From positions 9,548,501-9,612,500 of the forward strand of contig NC_037091.1 in the NCBI RefSeq assembly GCF_002994745.2: a DNA stretch of 64,000 bases. Reading direction: 5' to 3'. Position numbers and translations under genes: made by a program. Positions 11,541-23,514 of this stretch are shown here, piece by piece; the stretch's first letter is position 1; the number at the start of each line of letters is the position of its first letter. This DNA comes from Rosa chinensis (taxonomy: Eukaryota > Streptophyta > Magnoliopsida > Rosales > Rosaceae). The notes under the pieces were generated by a model, which saw nothing but the letters and a program-made list of their open reading frames with translations, did no database searches and was not told the DNA's origin.

Positions 11541-13023
11541 ATGGCCACATTCCCAACTATTGACAAATGCAAATCAAATGATCGGAAAAGCGCGACGGTT
11601 GTGGTAGCTGACATGGTTGGATGCTTGCTCAGAGATGATAGCTCTTTCCCTTACTTTGCCCTCATCGCATTTGATGTTGGTGGGATCGTAAGGCTCCTCT
11701 TGCTACTCTTAGTTTGGCCATTATCTAGACTCCTCTATTACTTTGTATCAGAATCCGCAGCAACAAGAGTCCTTATCTTTGCAACATTTGCTGGTGTGAA
11801 TGTGTCTAAGATCGAGTCAGCGGCAACAGCCGTGCTGCCCAAGTTTTACTCGAGTGATCTACACCCCGATACTTGGCGTGTGATTTCTGCATGTGAAAGG
11901 CGGTGTATTGTCACTGCAAGTATTCCGAGGATCATGGTGGAGCCATTTCTCAAGAGTTACCTTGGATTTGATATGGTTTTGGGGACTGAGATAGCAACTT
12001 ATAATGGGATAGCCACTGGCTTTGTTTGCCCACCTGGAGTACTCATAGGACAGCATAAAGCAGATGCTCTTCATAAGGCTCTCGGAGCGAAAGCCCAGAC
12101 AGATATTGGAATTGGCAATAAGCACACTGATATTGCTTTGATTGGCATGTGCAAGGTGAGCATCCATCATATGCATGTTATTTTAATGCTACATACTAAA
12201 TGCTTAGTTAAATTTTATTGCATAATTTTATGGTTTTTTTTTTTTTTTTTTGGTAAACAAGCAATCAGTGAACAAAGGATTACAAAGGCCCTAGCCTCAA
12301 CTAAAGTCCACCCCCAAACAAAAACTAAACTCAGGGGGGAATAGGACCGGCATCATACAACATAATATGAAGTAAGGAAACAGGATAATTTAATGGAAAA
12401 TAGAAAATATAGAAAATGATCATTGTGATTAGTAGTGGCGGAGCCAGGAATTTAGATTCACTGGGGCACAAAAAAAAAAATACAAAATATTATTACAATG
12501 GTAATTGCCCTCGATAAGATTTCATATTTTGAAATCCTTGCATGACAGTCTCATTATCTATGCTAGTAAAAATGTCTTTCTCAATATATGAAATCAATCA
12601 AGCAATCATCAGGAAACTCGTGTGCTCTAGGTTGACAAAGACCTTTTCGAAGATAATATCTGCGTACTTCATTTTGAATATTAGGATGATAAGTTAAAAT
12701 TGGAGGACGATTTCCATGATCAGAAGGATATTTTTCATTAATTTTGGGACAAGGCTTCTCTAAATTACTATCATTCTTCTTTGTTTTTTTTTTTTTTTTG
12801 GGGGGGGAGATGAATCTAATGAGGTATTTATACCCGACGACTCCTCTGCACCAAGATTTTCTTTTCAAAGTATCTTAATATATTTGAATGAAAAATAGAG
12901 TAGTAGTAAGAATCAAAAGAAGTGACTACAACAATACTCTTCACAAAAAACTTGATTGAGAATCGTCAAGTGACGATATATATATATATATATATACACA
13001 TGTTATTGATGTAATAGAATATT

Positions 13024-13071
<48 letters not shown>

Positions 13072-16000
13072 TACATGTTATTGATGTAATAGAATATTTT
13101 TTTAAATCCTTTTTCTATTAGACTTAAAAAAATCTATAGGTATTGAGGAAATAAGAATCATTAATTGTAATAAATTTTATAGTTGATGTCTAAAAAATTG
13201 GGAAAAGAAAAATATAATATAAATCAAACGTGAGGCCCATGTTTTCTTCCTCAAACAATCCCAACAATGAAAACAGAGAAGAGCACGTGAAGTGCTCTCT
13301 GAAGGTGAAAAAAATAATATAAAATTATATATTAAAAACCTAATATTAATACTATGTATATATATATTAACTTTTTTATGAAAATGTGAGTGGGGCACGG
13401 GACCCACTGGGCCCTGCCTCCCTCTGCCTCTGGTGATTAGTGTCGGTAGACTGTTGATCAAAATGGTATGGTGTTTTTGTTCTAGACACAACAAGGGAAA
13501 TACAAATCTCTAAATGAATGACAATGAAAGGGATTGAGATTCCTTTTATAGACCTCAACCATTGTGTCTCTTGAGTGAATAGATGTAACTATTCATTAGT
13601 TATACCCCTTCACTATTAGTGATACCTTTTCACTATAATTATAATTATCAGCATACATAATTATAATTATTAGCACACATGTATCCCTTCAGTTCCATAT
13701 AATTTTACCTTCTCAAGATACGTGAATTTCCTTGTTCAAGTGAGTCTTGATGCACCAGTGTTATGGTACATCTCCACACACATAGCATACTTATTGTGAA
13801 GCCATTAATCACATGATCATATTCCAACATCTACCACTTGATCATGATGATTCAAGTTTCCAATGACTTCCAGGTTATGGATGTTTTTACCGAGTGTTAC
13901 TGATTCTATTGCAATCACTCTTAACTATCCATCCAGATTTATTTGGATGTCCATTCTGAGTATCATATACCTGATTACTCTGGACTTTCCAACCATTAGA
14001 TAATGATTTCATTTACCACGTGCGCACTCTTTTGAATCATTTTTCATCTAACCACAACTTATCTCATTTAATAAGTTGGCACCATTCTCATATATTAAGA
14101 ATTTTAACCATCCACACCTAATATTAATGGTGACTTTATAATCCACACTAACCCGAATATTATACAAATTCATTCTTGTTGCCTCAAAGCGGATTTTACA
14201 GACAAGAAGATTTGTTATAATTTCGTTTCTTAGTTAATGCCCTCTATCTTATATCCGACCAATTTTAATCAGATAGAGTTTTATCAATTGTCACTATTTT
14301 AGGCTTCTCTAAAACACTACAATGATACTTACCAGCATGCTTAATCACATCTAGATGCTTTTAAACCCATTTTACAAACATGCTCTCTGAATTTTTCTAG
14401 AGTAAATCATTTGGTCATAGGATCAGCCACCATCTGTTTAGAGAGTACGTAGTCGACGTTTACTTCACCTCTTTCCACTATATCTTGTATATAGTGACAT
14501 TTTACGTTAATGTGTTTTCCTTTGGAACTATTTGCTCCACTTTTAATTAGGAAGATGACGATCTTATTATCACAAAACACATCAACAACCCTTTTTAGGT
14601 ATACTATATTCATATAATCTATGAAACGTTTGGTCCATACTGCAGTACTTACCGATGTGCTACAAGAAATATATTCTGCCTCTATGGAGGACTTTGCAAC
14701 ACATCTGTGTTTCTTACTTAACCAAGAAACAACAATTCCACCAAATAAAATGATACCGCTTGTACACTTTCTGTCATTCAAGTCTCCAGCGAAATCTGCA
14801 TCACTATAACAAATCAAATCTAAATCACTTACTCCAAAACAAAGTTTCATACCTTGAGTCCTTTCAAATATCTCATAATTCTTTTAACCGCTTGCCAATG
14901 TTGTTTGGTAGGATTAGATTGATATCGTCTTACTAATCCTATAGCATGACAAATGTCTGGTCTAGTACTTGTCGTTGCATACATCAAGCTACCCACGGCT
15001 TGAGCATATGGAACATTTTTCATGTATTTTATTTCTTCTTCTTTTGTAGGACACATCTCTTTTGTAATAATTGTTCCCTTACTAATGGGTGTACTAACTC
15101 AGTTGCACTGTATCATATTGAATCTTTTAAAGATATTATCCAGATAGTTCTCTTGGTCCAAGTAGAGTAGTTTAGAGTTTCTATCTCTAGTAATCTTTAT
15201 TCCCATGACATAGGAAGGTTTTCCCATATCTTGCATCTCAAACTTGGAGCCTAGATATGATTTAGTTTTTATTATCATGTCCATGCAATCTTCAGCAAGC
15301 AAGATATCATTTACATAAAGAGACAAGAGACAAAACTTTTCTTGACACTTCCAAGTATATACACAGTGATCTAGTCTATTCATTTGATAACCTATCTTAA
15401 TGATAGCTTGGTGAAACTTTAAATACCATTGTCTAGATGACTGTTTTAGTCCATACAATGATTTCTTTAACTTATAGACTTTGTTTTCATGTCCTTTCAC
15501 ATGAAATCCTTCCGGTTGAACCATATAGATGTTGTCCTTTAAATCTCCATTAAGAAAAGCTATTTTGACATCTAGTTGGTGGAGTTCTAAATCCATTCTT
15601 GCAATAATTGCCATGAGTATTCTAATGGATTGAAACTTTGCAACCAGAGAATACGTATCAACAAAGTCTATACCAAATTTATGTGTATAACCTTTAGCCA
15701 CTAAACATGCTTTGTATCTATCTAAGGTCAAGGTTCTAAAAAACGCTAGGCACTAGTCGGGCGGTAACCCAAGGCCTAGCACCCGCCTAGGTGGGGACTA
15801 GGCGGTTTTTATTTTATATTATTTTATTTTAGTAATAAATACAAATGAATTAAAATTTTCACATAAGTCTTGATAATTATATTCAAATACTAAAATAATT
15901 TGATGGTGTAATTATATTCAAACACTAACACCACGTTCACGTACCCTTATCTCAATTCAAACCTTATTATGTCAACGTGGCCAAACCATATGACAATAGA

Positions 16001-18045
16001 AAGTAAAAAAAACTGCTCACTTCCTTTCTCTCTCCCCTGCTTCTTCTTCCCCGAACTCTCTGTCTCTCTCTTCACACTACCAGAAAATGGATAACAAGAC
16101 AAAAAGCCATCTCTTCTTTTCCCTCACCTTCACTTTCATCCTCTTCCCCACCTCTGCCCCCTTCCTCTCTCAAGTCCCAACCCGAATCCATCTCTTAAAC
16201 CTCCGAACCCGACCTGGACTCTCTCTCACTTCAACTCCACTTCCGCCTTTTCCTCGACGCCCTCCGCTTCAAAACCCTCACCTCCCTCGCCACCGCCGCC
16301 GCTGTCACCTGTAACTTGAGGAATTGAAAAAAGCTTATATATATATTCCAGCGCCGAGCGCCGAGGAGCTTTGCCTAGACCGCCTATGCGGTCGCCGAGG
16401 AGCCAAACACCTACAGCCATCGCCTATCCTATAATCAAAACGGTGACTCGACGCCAAGCGCCTAAGTGCCGCCTAATCGAAAAATATAAAAAATGTTCGT
16501 TGTGATTAGTGTCGTTAGACTGTTGATCAGAATGGTATGGTGACTTTGTTCTAGACACAACAAGGAAACTACAAATCTTTAAATGAATGACAATGGAAGA
16601 GATTGATGTTCCTTTTATAGACCTCAACCATTGTGTCTCTTGAGTGAATAAATGTAACTATCAATTACTTATACCCCTTCATTATTAGTGATACCTTTTC
16701 ACTATAATTATAATTATCAACATACATAATTATAATTATCAGCATACATGTACCAGTTCAGTTCCATATAATTGTACCCTTTCAAGATAGGTGAATTTCC
16801 TTGTTCAAGTGCGTCTTGATGCACCAATTTTATGGTATATCTCCACACATATAGCATACTCATTGTGAAGCCATTAATCACATGATCATATTCCAACAAA
16901 ATTGGATACCTAAATTTGGGGGACACACTTTCCTATAATATTATGGTTTGTTTGAAAACATAGTTGAAACTATATATACTAGCCAAATTGAATATTTGAT
17001 TTTTTTTTTCAAATATCGGTTGATCATATATATCATTATTATATATGGTTCTATGATTTAAAGTATTTCTTTTTGTATTTAATCCCTTTACATTCAAAAT
17101 TCAGAATTCGTTGGATCTATTCATCAAAAAAATGCCAACTCATTTTAACCTTAAATGCAGGAGGGTTATACAGTGCCAGCCAAACCCACACTAGAAGCTG
17201 TGAGAAGGGAGGAGCTCCCAAAGCCCATCATCTTCCATGACGGTCGCCTAGTCCAAAAGCCAACACCTCTCTTAGCGTTCCTCATCATTCTTTGGTTCCC
17301 CATAGGTTTCTTCATTGCTTGCTTGCGAATTGCTATTATGTCGCTCCTTCCTCAGAGCCTCGCCTACTACACCAGTTGGGCACTTGGTATTCGTGTCACT
17401 GTGAATGGCACCCCACCTACATTGGCTAAACACTCTATTGGTTGTAAAAACTCTGGTCAGATATTTATCTCAAACCATAGAACCGTTCTTGATGCATTTT
17501 TCATCTATCTTGCCCTAGGCTACCCAATAACCGGTCCCACGTACTCAACCACTCGACTCTTGGAGTTCCTTTCACCATTCAAGGTTGTCCGAATAAGTCG
17601 TAACCGAGAACAGGATGCGGCCACAATCAAGAAGCTTCTACAAGAAGGTAATAACATATATCTTTGCCCGGAGGGAACCACTTGTAGGGAACCATATGTT
17701 TTAAGGTTTTCGGCATTGTTTGCTGAATTAAGTGACCAACTTGTCCCTGTGGCTATCGTTAGCCACCAGAGCGTGTTTCATGGAACCACAGTTCGAGGGT
17801 GGAAAGCAATGGACCCGTTTTTCTTCTCGATGAACCCGTTTCCATCATATGAAGTCACATTCTTGAATAAGTTGGCTCCAGAACAAACATGCAATGCTAC
17901 TTCTGGAAAGACTAGCTTTGAGGTAGCAAATTACGTACAAAGGATTATAGCTGCAACTCTTTCTTACGAGTGCACTAGGCTTACAAGGAAGGACAAGTAT
18001 AGGGTTCTTGCGGGGAATGATGGGAATGTGGTTAGAACAGCTTAA
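11541..18045 (+). CDS. Glycerol-3-phosphate acyltransferase, GPAT5/7-like, two exons
   Basis: Exon 1 is 11541-12155 (205 codons, donor GCAAG|gtgagc) and exon 2 is 17161-18045 (294 codons plus stop, acceptor 'aaatgcag'). The phases match, giving 499 residues, close to plant GPAT5 (about 500). Land-plant GPATs transfer an acyl group from acyl-CoA to glycerol-3-phosphate, for cutin or suberin precursors, at the ER. The N-terminal HAD-like phosphatase domain looks inactive: motif I reads [10 protein letters not shown] (about 21-30) without the second Asp, and the motif III region reads [10 protein letters not shown] (about 191-200). A hydrophobic segment lies at about 45-68 and another at about 244-263. 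The acyltransferase motifs are complete: NHRTVLD (about 310-316), PEGTTCREP (about 375-383) and VPVAI (about 400-404). Phrases such as ARGWK/VRGWK-x2-DPxFF and AVLPKFY favour the GPAT5/7 clade, where phosphatase loss is known; the exact paralogue is uncertain. No stop or frameshift is seen. Confidence 0.9.
12433..13433. repeat. Repeat with 'tggcggagccagga' edge
   Basis: The left edge 'agtggcggagccagga' followed by 'cactggggcac', and the right edge 'gtggggcacgggacccactg' then 'ccctgcctccctctgcctctg', form loosely inverted, GC-rich ends around an AT-rich interior. The 'tggcggagccagg' edge recurs in many plant genomes. The class and exact ends are not resolved, and no ORF of interest is present. 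Confidence 0.35.
12975..13070. repeat. TA and CA microsatellites inside a short direct repeat
   Basis: A (TA)n run at about 12975-12996 and a (CA)n run at about 13027-13067 are bracketed by two copies of 'gttattgatgtaatagaata' (about 13003 and 13078). Confidence 0.85.
13434..13829 (-). repeat. copia-2 3' LTR
   Basis: Plus-strand text from 'tgattagtgtcgg' to 'attccaaca', the partner of 16503-16898 with the same length. Confidence 0.85.
14407..15731 (-). pseudogene. copia-2 RT and RNase H relic
   Basis: The minus strand first gives 210 codons of copia [20 protein letters not shown], then [16 protein letters not shown], then LYVNDILLA where the catalytic YVDD has become YVND. A shifted 69-codon piece follows ([17 protein letters not shown]), then RNase H from [14 protein letters not shown] text to the end MVADPMTK. 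Frame changes occur near 15100 and 14850. The YVDD to YVND change removes a catalytic aspartate. RT starts abruptly at 15731, where a foreign GC-rich segment begins, so gag through early RT is lost. Confidence 0.88.
15735..16490. mobile_element. Insertion with GC-rich 'taggcg' ends inside copia-2
   Basis: The left end 'ctaaaaaacgctaggcacta' with 'cccgcctaggtgggga', and the right end 'gcgcctaagtgccgcctaat', are GC-rich and carry roughly inverted 'cgcctag/ctaggcg' motifs. Between them lies a 75-codon plus-strand ORF (16087-16314) with no recognised family and a C-terminal Pro/Arg/His-rich tail; it may be a captured fragment or chance. Similar GC-rich edges occur at about 61750 and 63400. The class is unknown. 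Confidence 0.4.
16503..16898 (-). repeat. copia-2 5' LTR
   Basis: Plus-strand text from 'tgattagtgtcgt' to 'attccaaca'. It lies next to the GC-rich insertion rather than a primer-binding site, so the 5' end of the element is rearranged. Confidence 0.85.
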
Positions 18046-18717
18046 TTTTTAATTTTATTTTATGATAACTAGTTATTCATCAATCAAACTTGGGACATCT
18101 TTCAATAAGAGGAGATTGATTCCACTAGACCAAATGATACTCGTTTAAAAATTGTGTCCATATAGAGAAAATAATAATAATAATCAAATAAACTTTATGT
18201 CATCCTTTATGAATGTCAAATTAATTGATGTCTATTGTGATTAACTGATTGACACTTAATTGAACCAAACCAAACTATCATGTTGAAAGGATATGGAGTC
18301 AAACTAAGACCTCAACTCTTAGGCCTTGTTTGGTTCGCAGAATGTAAATTAATTCCTTTGTCTTTCCCATAGGAAGGGAAATGAAATTTCTGAAGGACTT
18401 TCCATTCTGATATCTGGTAACATAAGGAAAGTTATCCGGAAAGTTGTTAAAAAATTTGTAGATAATGCAATGTGTTGTAAGTAATAAATGCAACGAAAGA
18501 ATAGAAAGTGATTTATTTAGAATATGGAATAACCAAACCAAACTATCCGGTGAAAGGATATGGAGTGGAACCGAGACCTCAACTCTTATCCTCACACTTT
18601 CATTCATTTCATCCATGTCGTGTACAATTTGCTACATCAGGTGGGGATGGTAAAAATATAAATAGAAACAATAAACTTGGAATTTCTACTATGAAGCTGA
18701 AATCTGCTTGGTTAATT
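18046..18717. repeat. GPAT 3' flank with a diverged direct duplication
   Basis: The about 57-base segment 'accaaaccaaact...gacctcaactctta' at 18264-18320 recurs at about 18531-18588. Between them is a segment starting GGCCTTGTTTGGTTC after TTA (18318-18320), which resembles one end of the Tourist-like MITE at 3408-3878; no matching right end is clear. No gene is called here. Confidence 0.45.
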
Positions 18718-19479
18718 TAGGGGAGTGAAATTTGCACTCCCCAAATTGAAAACCACACTCCTTTTGATTTTTATAATATATTTGTAATCAATGAAATTCC
18801 TATATTCTAAAAATACCCTCGTTGATCTCTCTCTCTTGTTTTTCCCGTCTCTCTTCTGGTTTGAGTTTCTCCACTGCCAATCAATTTCTTCTCTCCCAAA
18901 GAAAGCTAATTTCTTCTTTTGATTAGAAGTGAAAAATTCCTCAACCCAACATACCTAGGATGCTGATCAGACCAACTAAATCAATCACCTACAACATAGT
19001 CTCATGGGCACCTCTCAGATGGATATGAGAAATCAAAATTCATAATGAAAGTGGGGATTGAATTAGAAAAAGGTAAGGATTCTATTTTCTTTTTCTTTTG
19101 TTGAGTAAAGATTTCTTTGAAGGAAGAACATCAAAATTAATCTTTAAGGCTATCAAGTTTGTTGGTGGTATTCGTCAATTTGGTAGTGGTGGATTTGGAT
19201 TCGAACGGGTGCGTTGCTGGAGCTAGTGAATAAACTGGTGGCTTGAACAATCAATACCAGATTTAAAAAAACCTATTCTCAATGAGAGAGAGAGAGAGAG
19301 AGAGACTGCATCTGCAAGCTGCATAATGGACAAAATAACACCGTACTCCTCCAAGACTCCAAACAGAAAGTTCATCGTTGCCTATTGGGTTTGATGGAAT
19401 TAAAGGAATGAAGATGGAATCAAGAGCAATGAGACAATTATATGTGTGTGTGTGTGTGGTGCATACTCATCCACAACGA

Positions 19480-19617
19480 CACACCAATAGCCAGACCAAG
19501 ATCTCTGTTATCGGAGCCAATAACGTCGGCATGGCCATTGCCCAGACCATCCTCACCTAAGACCTCGTCGAAGAGCTCGTCCTTGTTCACACCGTCCCCG
19601 ACAAGCTCCAGCGCACT
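19480..19617 (+). pseudogene. Captured L-lactate dehydrogenase fragment (NAD-binding N-terminus)
   Basis: The plus strand reads TKISVIGANNVGMAIAQTIL, a TAA stop in place of one residue, and then DLVEELVLVHTVPDKLQ in the same frame. This is the first beta-alpha-beta unit of plant cytosolic L-lactate dehydrogenase. The dinucleotide-binding glycine motif GxGNVG has become GANNVG, losing a glycine. Homology stops at a GA microsatellite on the right and is unclear left of about 19480. With about 46 residues, a stop and a damaged motif, it cannot make enzyme. It lies wholly inside a TIR element, so it is best explained as a transduplicated exon piece. Confidence 0.8.
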
Positions 19618-19620
19618 CAA

Positions 19621-19726
<106 letters not shown>

Positions 19727-19837
19727 GAGGGCAATTTGAGAACAGAAAACACATCATCAATTAAAATTATTATTAAAATTAAAGGGAGTGTGGTTTTCAA
19801 TTTGGAGAGTGCAAATTTCACTCCCCTTAATTTACTA

Positions 19838-19900
19838 CTAACCTTCCTGCACGCGCATACTCATGTGCGGAAGGGCCGCGCCAGCGCGTGCGATTAATTT
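19838..19900 (-). other. Candidate Helitron 3' end (GC-rich hairpins)
   Basis: On the minus strand 'cgcgctggcgcg' is a short palindrome, and CCTTCCGCAC...GTGCAGGAAGG forms a longer stem, followed by TTAG then T. Helitrons end in a GC-rich hairpin and CTRR followed by host T; here the terminus would be TTAG instead of CTAG, so the call is weak. It lies downstream of the Helitron helicase on the same strand. Confidence 0.35.
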
Positions 19901-20459
19901 TTATTTTATTTATCATTATCATTTTATATTATCTATCTTCACTTTTTTTTTCCAAACCCATGTTTACTTCTGCAATTATTTTGAAATTATTTGTGTAATA
20001 AGCAAAATTTTGACACTGGCAGGGGATGCAAAAGCATCAAGTAGTTGACATCGGAGAGGGAAAGGCATTCACTTAGTCATTTACAACTAAAAATTGACTT
20101 TATAAAAACAACCAAAATAAACATATCAAAAAAGGCAGCTTATAAAATACAACAATTAAAAAAAAAAAGAACATATTGTGGGAGACAAATTAATATGGTA
20201 CTTAAATTGTACTAACATCTAAAACACATTTTACAAACAGAGTAAAAGTCACTGTTATCACCCAAACACAAATATTGACAGTTGAACATGTTATCATCTC
20301 TCACTATCTCGTCTCCGTAGCTCTTAAAATCAGCACACCCATGAAGTCCTAAAAATATAAATGTGGCTAAAATATATAAGTAGAACTCCATAAAGGTAAC
20401 ACCTACAAATAAACATTAAGCCTTATAAGTACCTTATAGGATCATGTTAACTTGAAGGA

Positions 20460-23400
20460 AGCAAAATCTCTTTATACACAACATTTGTTATGACCCCTCC
20501 TTCCTCGCCTTCGAATTTTCCTTTCTTGACTAACACTTTGTTGGTAGCCTTTGAATTTCCTCGTGATAAAGCTACATATAACTACCCGTGATTAAATACA
20601 TGATCTGGAAGGTAGATGCCAACATTTGGTATTGTTTGCCCTTGTGATTTATTTATAGTAAGTGCAAAACTCAACTTTACAGGGAATTGCTTTCTTGTCA
20701 TCTCAAAAGGGAGTCCAGAAGTCTCGGCACTTTTTAGAGATATTATTGGTAAGAATACTCTAGTTCCGGCAAATTGACCAGTTAAAATCTCTGCGTCAAT
20801 AAGGTTGTTATATGATCCACAACAAGTCAATCGTGTACCATTGCACAATCCCATCTTAGGGTCAATGTTTCTCAAAAGCATAATGGGGGCACCCTTTTTT
20901 ATAGTCAACTGATGTGGGAGCATTCTAGAAGGTGAAATTGAATTTAAGAATTCTTGTTGGTACATATTTCTGGTGTCATCCTCAATTGAGTCGAAAGAGT
21001 ACATGATGGGTTCAGGCCCTAGAAATAGTTTTATAATCATCTCATTAAGTACGTCAACATCATCATTCTTTGGTGTAATTATTGCCCTTTCAACCATGTA
21101 CGCTGCATCATTTCCATGAGAATATTCCAAATTAGAAAAAACTTCATTAACTAATTGGCTGATTGACTCTTCACCCTCCCATGGTATGAACATACACGAT
21201 GGTAATTGTATCATGTCTTTAATCACAGATGGTTGTTCTCCATTACCAACATTAAGTAAAAACTATGAGAACTCTGGATCATTGATGGATCTCATATTCT
21301 GTCGCAAATGAAGAATCTTCACATCTTTCCAAAATGAAGCATTAACCAAACTGGCCTGGACCATCTGAGACCTTGTACCCTTATGGACAACTGGCAGAAC
21401 TTGTCAGAAATCTCCCCCAAAAATAATCACTTCACCTCCAAATGGCAAATCAACCCCTATTATGTCTTTGAAAGTTCGATCAAGAGTTTCAAACACAAAT
21501 CTATGCATCATTGGTTCCTCATCACAAATAATCATCGATGATCTTCGTATCAACTCTGCTAAATTAGATTGTTTAATAATGGAACATGTCGAAGATGCAT
21601 CAAGATTGAGTGGAATTTTAAACCTGGAGTGTGCCGTTCTCCCAACAGGCATTATTGTTGCTGCTATTCCAGAAGTTGTTGTTGCTAGTACAATATGATC
21701 ATTGCTTCTCAAGGTTGCTAATAGTGCACAATATAAGTATGTTTTTCCAGTCCCTCCTGGACCATCAAGGAAAAATATGGCATTATCATTGCACTCAATA
21801 GTAGATATTATTGTGTTGTATGCAAATGTCTGATCCTCATTCAAGTGATGAACTGCATCGCGGTCTTCTTAAGGAATGCCAATTGAAACTTCATCCTGTA
21901 TTAGCCTAGGCATTGAGGAATTTTCACCATAAATCATAGTCACAAACAGATTTACTATGTTGCACCAGAAATCCATTTAAGTCTCGTAAAAATCTATTTG
22001 TGATACGTGCACTATCTGCGGTGCTTGAAGAAACATAATCTTCTATCATAAATTGATAAAATTCATCCCATAAATTTCGTACCCCATGAGGCTCGCAATA
22101 AACCAAGATAGTGACAATCTCCTTAAAGATGAAGTCATGCGTATGCTTGAAGCCTCATGTAAACATTGTCGGATACTATCATCATCTTCTAACAAACCTC
22201 GTTGTTCAATTGCTTTCTTAAATGTTGATTGCAAGATGCCATCTACTATCCTTAAATCCTCGTATGATGTGGGTCCTCTAACATGGTTCAAAAGAATACG
22301 TAGGTAGAACTTTTCTCCTTCTGAAGGAGATACCATATATATTCTACCAATTACTTTTTGGTTAGTCTGCCTTTCTTCCCATGTCTTATGTTTGCCCACC
22401 CATCTGAATCTTTTAGGAAATTCTCGATATAAGTATTGGCGCGCACCTTTCATAATACTTGTTCTTAGTAAAAAAAACTATGTGATCATCGTCATTGAGT
22501 TTCTATCATTTGTGAGAACATCTGTTACCCTTTCATTGGCATTAAAGAAAACATTGTGTCTATTTGGAAGATGAATTTGCAATCGTTCCACTGAATGATA
22601 CATTCGATTCATCACAAATTTGAATATTTTCCACAAAGCCTCCGGTGCAAGACCCATCTTGCATCAACAAAATTTCTTATTTCATCTTCATTAGCTTCAG
22701 GTCGAACTTAAAATGTTACTTTATCTGGACCTTTGTAGACATATTTGTACAAATACTTCACACTCTTAATGCTGCAATAGACTTCGACATTAATATGACA
22801 ATCATATTTTGTAAGTAGCCAAGGGTTGTACGGAATAACCCAACCGTTATCTACTTATCTGTTTTAATTGAAATCAGATTCCGCATTTGGATGAACATCA
22901 CGCCTATGGTAAATGGGATAAGAGTCATTCCCTTAAAATGTGTTGGCTGAAAATGGCTTAGGATAACCTCGTTTACAACTACCACACTTCATACATGGGG
23001 CATTTCGCTTATGTACTCCACATGGACCATGTATCATGGGCCTCAATACTGCATTGTTCAACTCCGGCTCTTCATATTGACTTGGTATTTCAGCTCGAAC
23101 AATTTTGTCATAATCATCCGGGTTATTCAACTTATCATCATCATTTAACATGAGAAGCATATGAACATGTGGGAGACCACGTTTTTGAAATTCGATGACA
23201 TAAACATGTGCAACAACAGTACCCAAAACCCTTTTTTTGATAACATCTTCCTTCACCTCTTCAAATTTGGCGCAAAAAATCCGAGTAAATAAATCTGGGT
23301 GATCTTGTGCCACTTGACCCGGTAATAACTCTGCCTTTATTTCTTCCCAATTCAGGTTGCATGTCATTGTGAGAAAAATATCTGGCTTCCTGTATTTTTG

Positions 23401-23494
23401 GACCAAAGCCATTGCATCTTGGTATCTTTGGTGCATATCACGTGGACTACGATAAATGAGGAGGGCAAAATAGTTCTGCGACCAATATTACTTG
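20460..23494 (-). pseudogene. Helitron Rep C-terminal part and PIF1-like helicase
   Basis: The minus strand resumes with IGRRTILPSSF, a one-base deletion near 23455, then the Rep endonuclease: the HUH motif appears as GLPHVHMLLML, and the tyrosine motif as VKYLYKYVYKGPDK at about 22720-22760. The helicase follows with Walker A GPGGTGKT (about 21750), motif II as IICDEEPMM (family DEAP) and the C-terminal LYVALSRGNSKA motif at about 20540-20575. Lesions include stops near 22715, 21403 (after FGGDF) and 20580, and frame changes around 22050-22460 and 21850-21920. Rep nicks DNA and helicase unwinds it during rolling-circle transposition; this copy cannot encode either fully. Confidence 0.9.
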
Positions 23495-23514
23495 CTTTTC
23501 AAATATAATAAAAT

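Larger units (their letters stand above)
13434..16898 (-). mobile_element. Old Ty1/copia relic in the GPAT intron (copia-2)
   Basis: Two 396-base LTRs flank a minus-strand RT/RNase H relic. In minus orientation the LTR starts TGTTGGAATATG and is preceded by the polypurine-like 'aagtggtaga', as expected at a 3' LTR. By eye the LTRs are only about 90% identical, so this is older than copia-1. Gag, protease, integrase and the start of RT are missing, replaced by a GC-rich segment (15735-16490). No target duplication is seen: the left flank is 'tctgg' and the right flank 'aaatt'. No primer-binding site follows the 5' LTR. A rearranged, immobile copy. Confidence 0.85.
12156..17160 (+). other. GPAT intron, 5.0 kb, expanded by transposable elements
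   Basis: Bounded by GT (12156) and AG (17160), with phase 0 on both sides. It holds a T-rich start, a 'tggcggagccagga' repeat, TA and CA microsatellites, a copia relic with both LTRs, and a GC-rich inserted segment. The last part, 16899-17160, is AT-rich and probably original intron sequence, ending in 'ttaaatgcag'. Confidence 0.85.

Noticed and set aside
12581..13558. Three minus-strand ORFs of 60-105 codons in the GPAT intron
   Set aside because: They run through microsatellites and an LTR; no conserved motif, composition-driven.
16087..16314. 75-codon ORF with a signal-peptide-like start
   Set aside because: It has a hydrophobic start and a Pro/Arg-rich tail, but no family match that I know, and lies inside a repeat-like insertion; not strong enough to call a gene.
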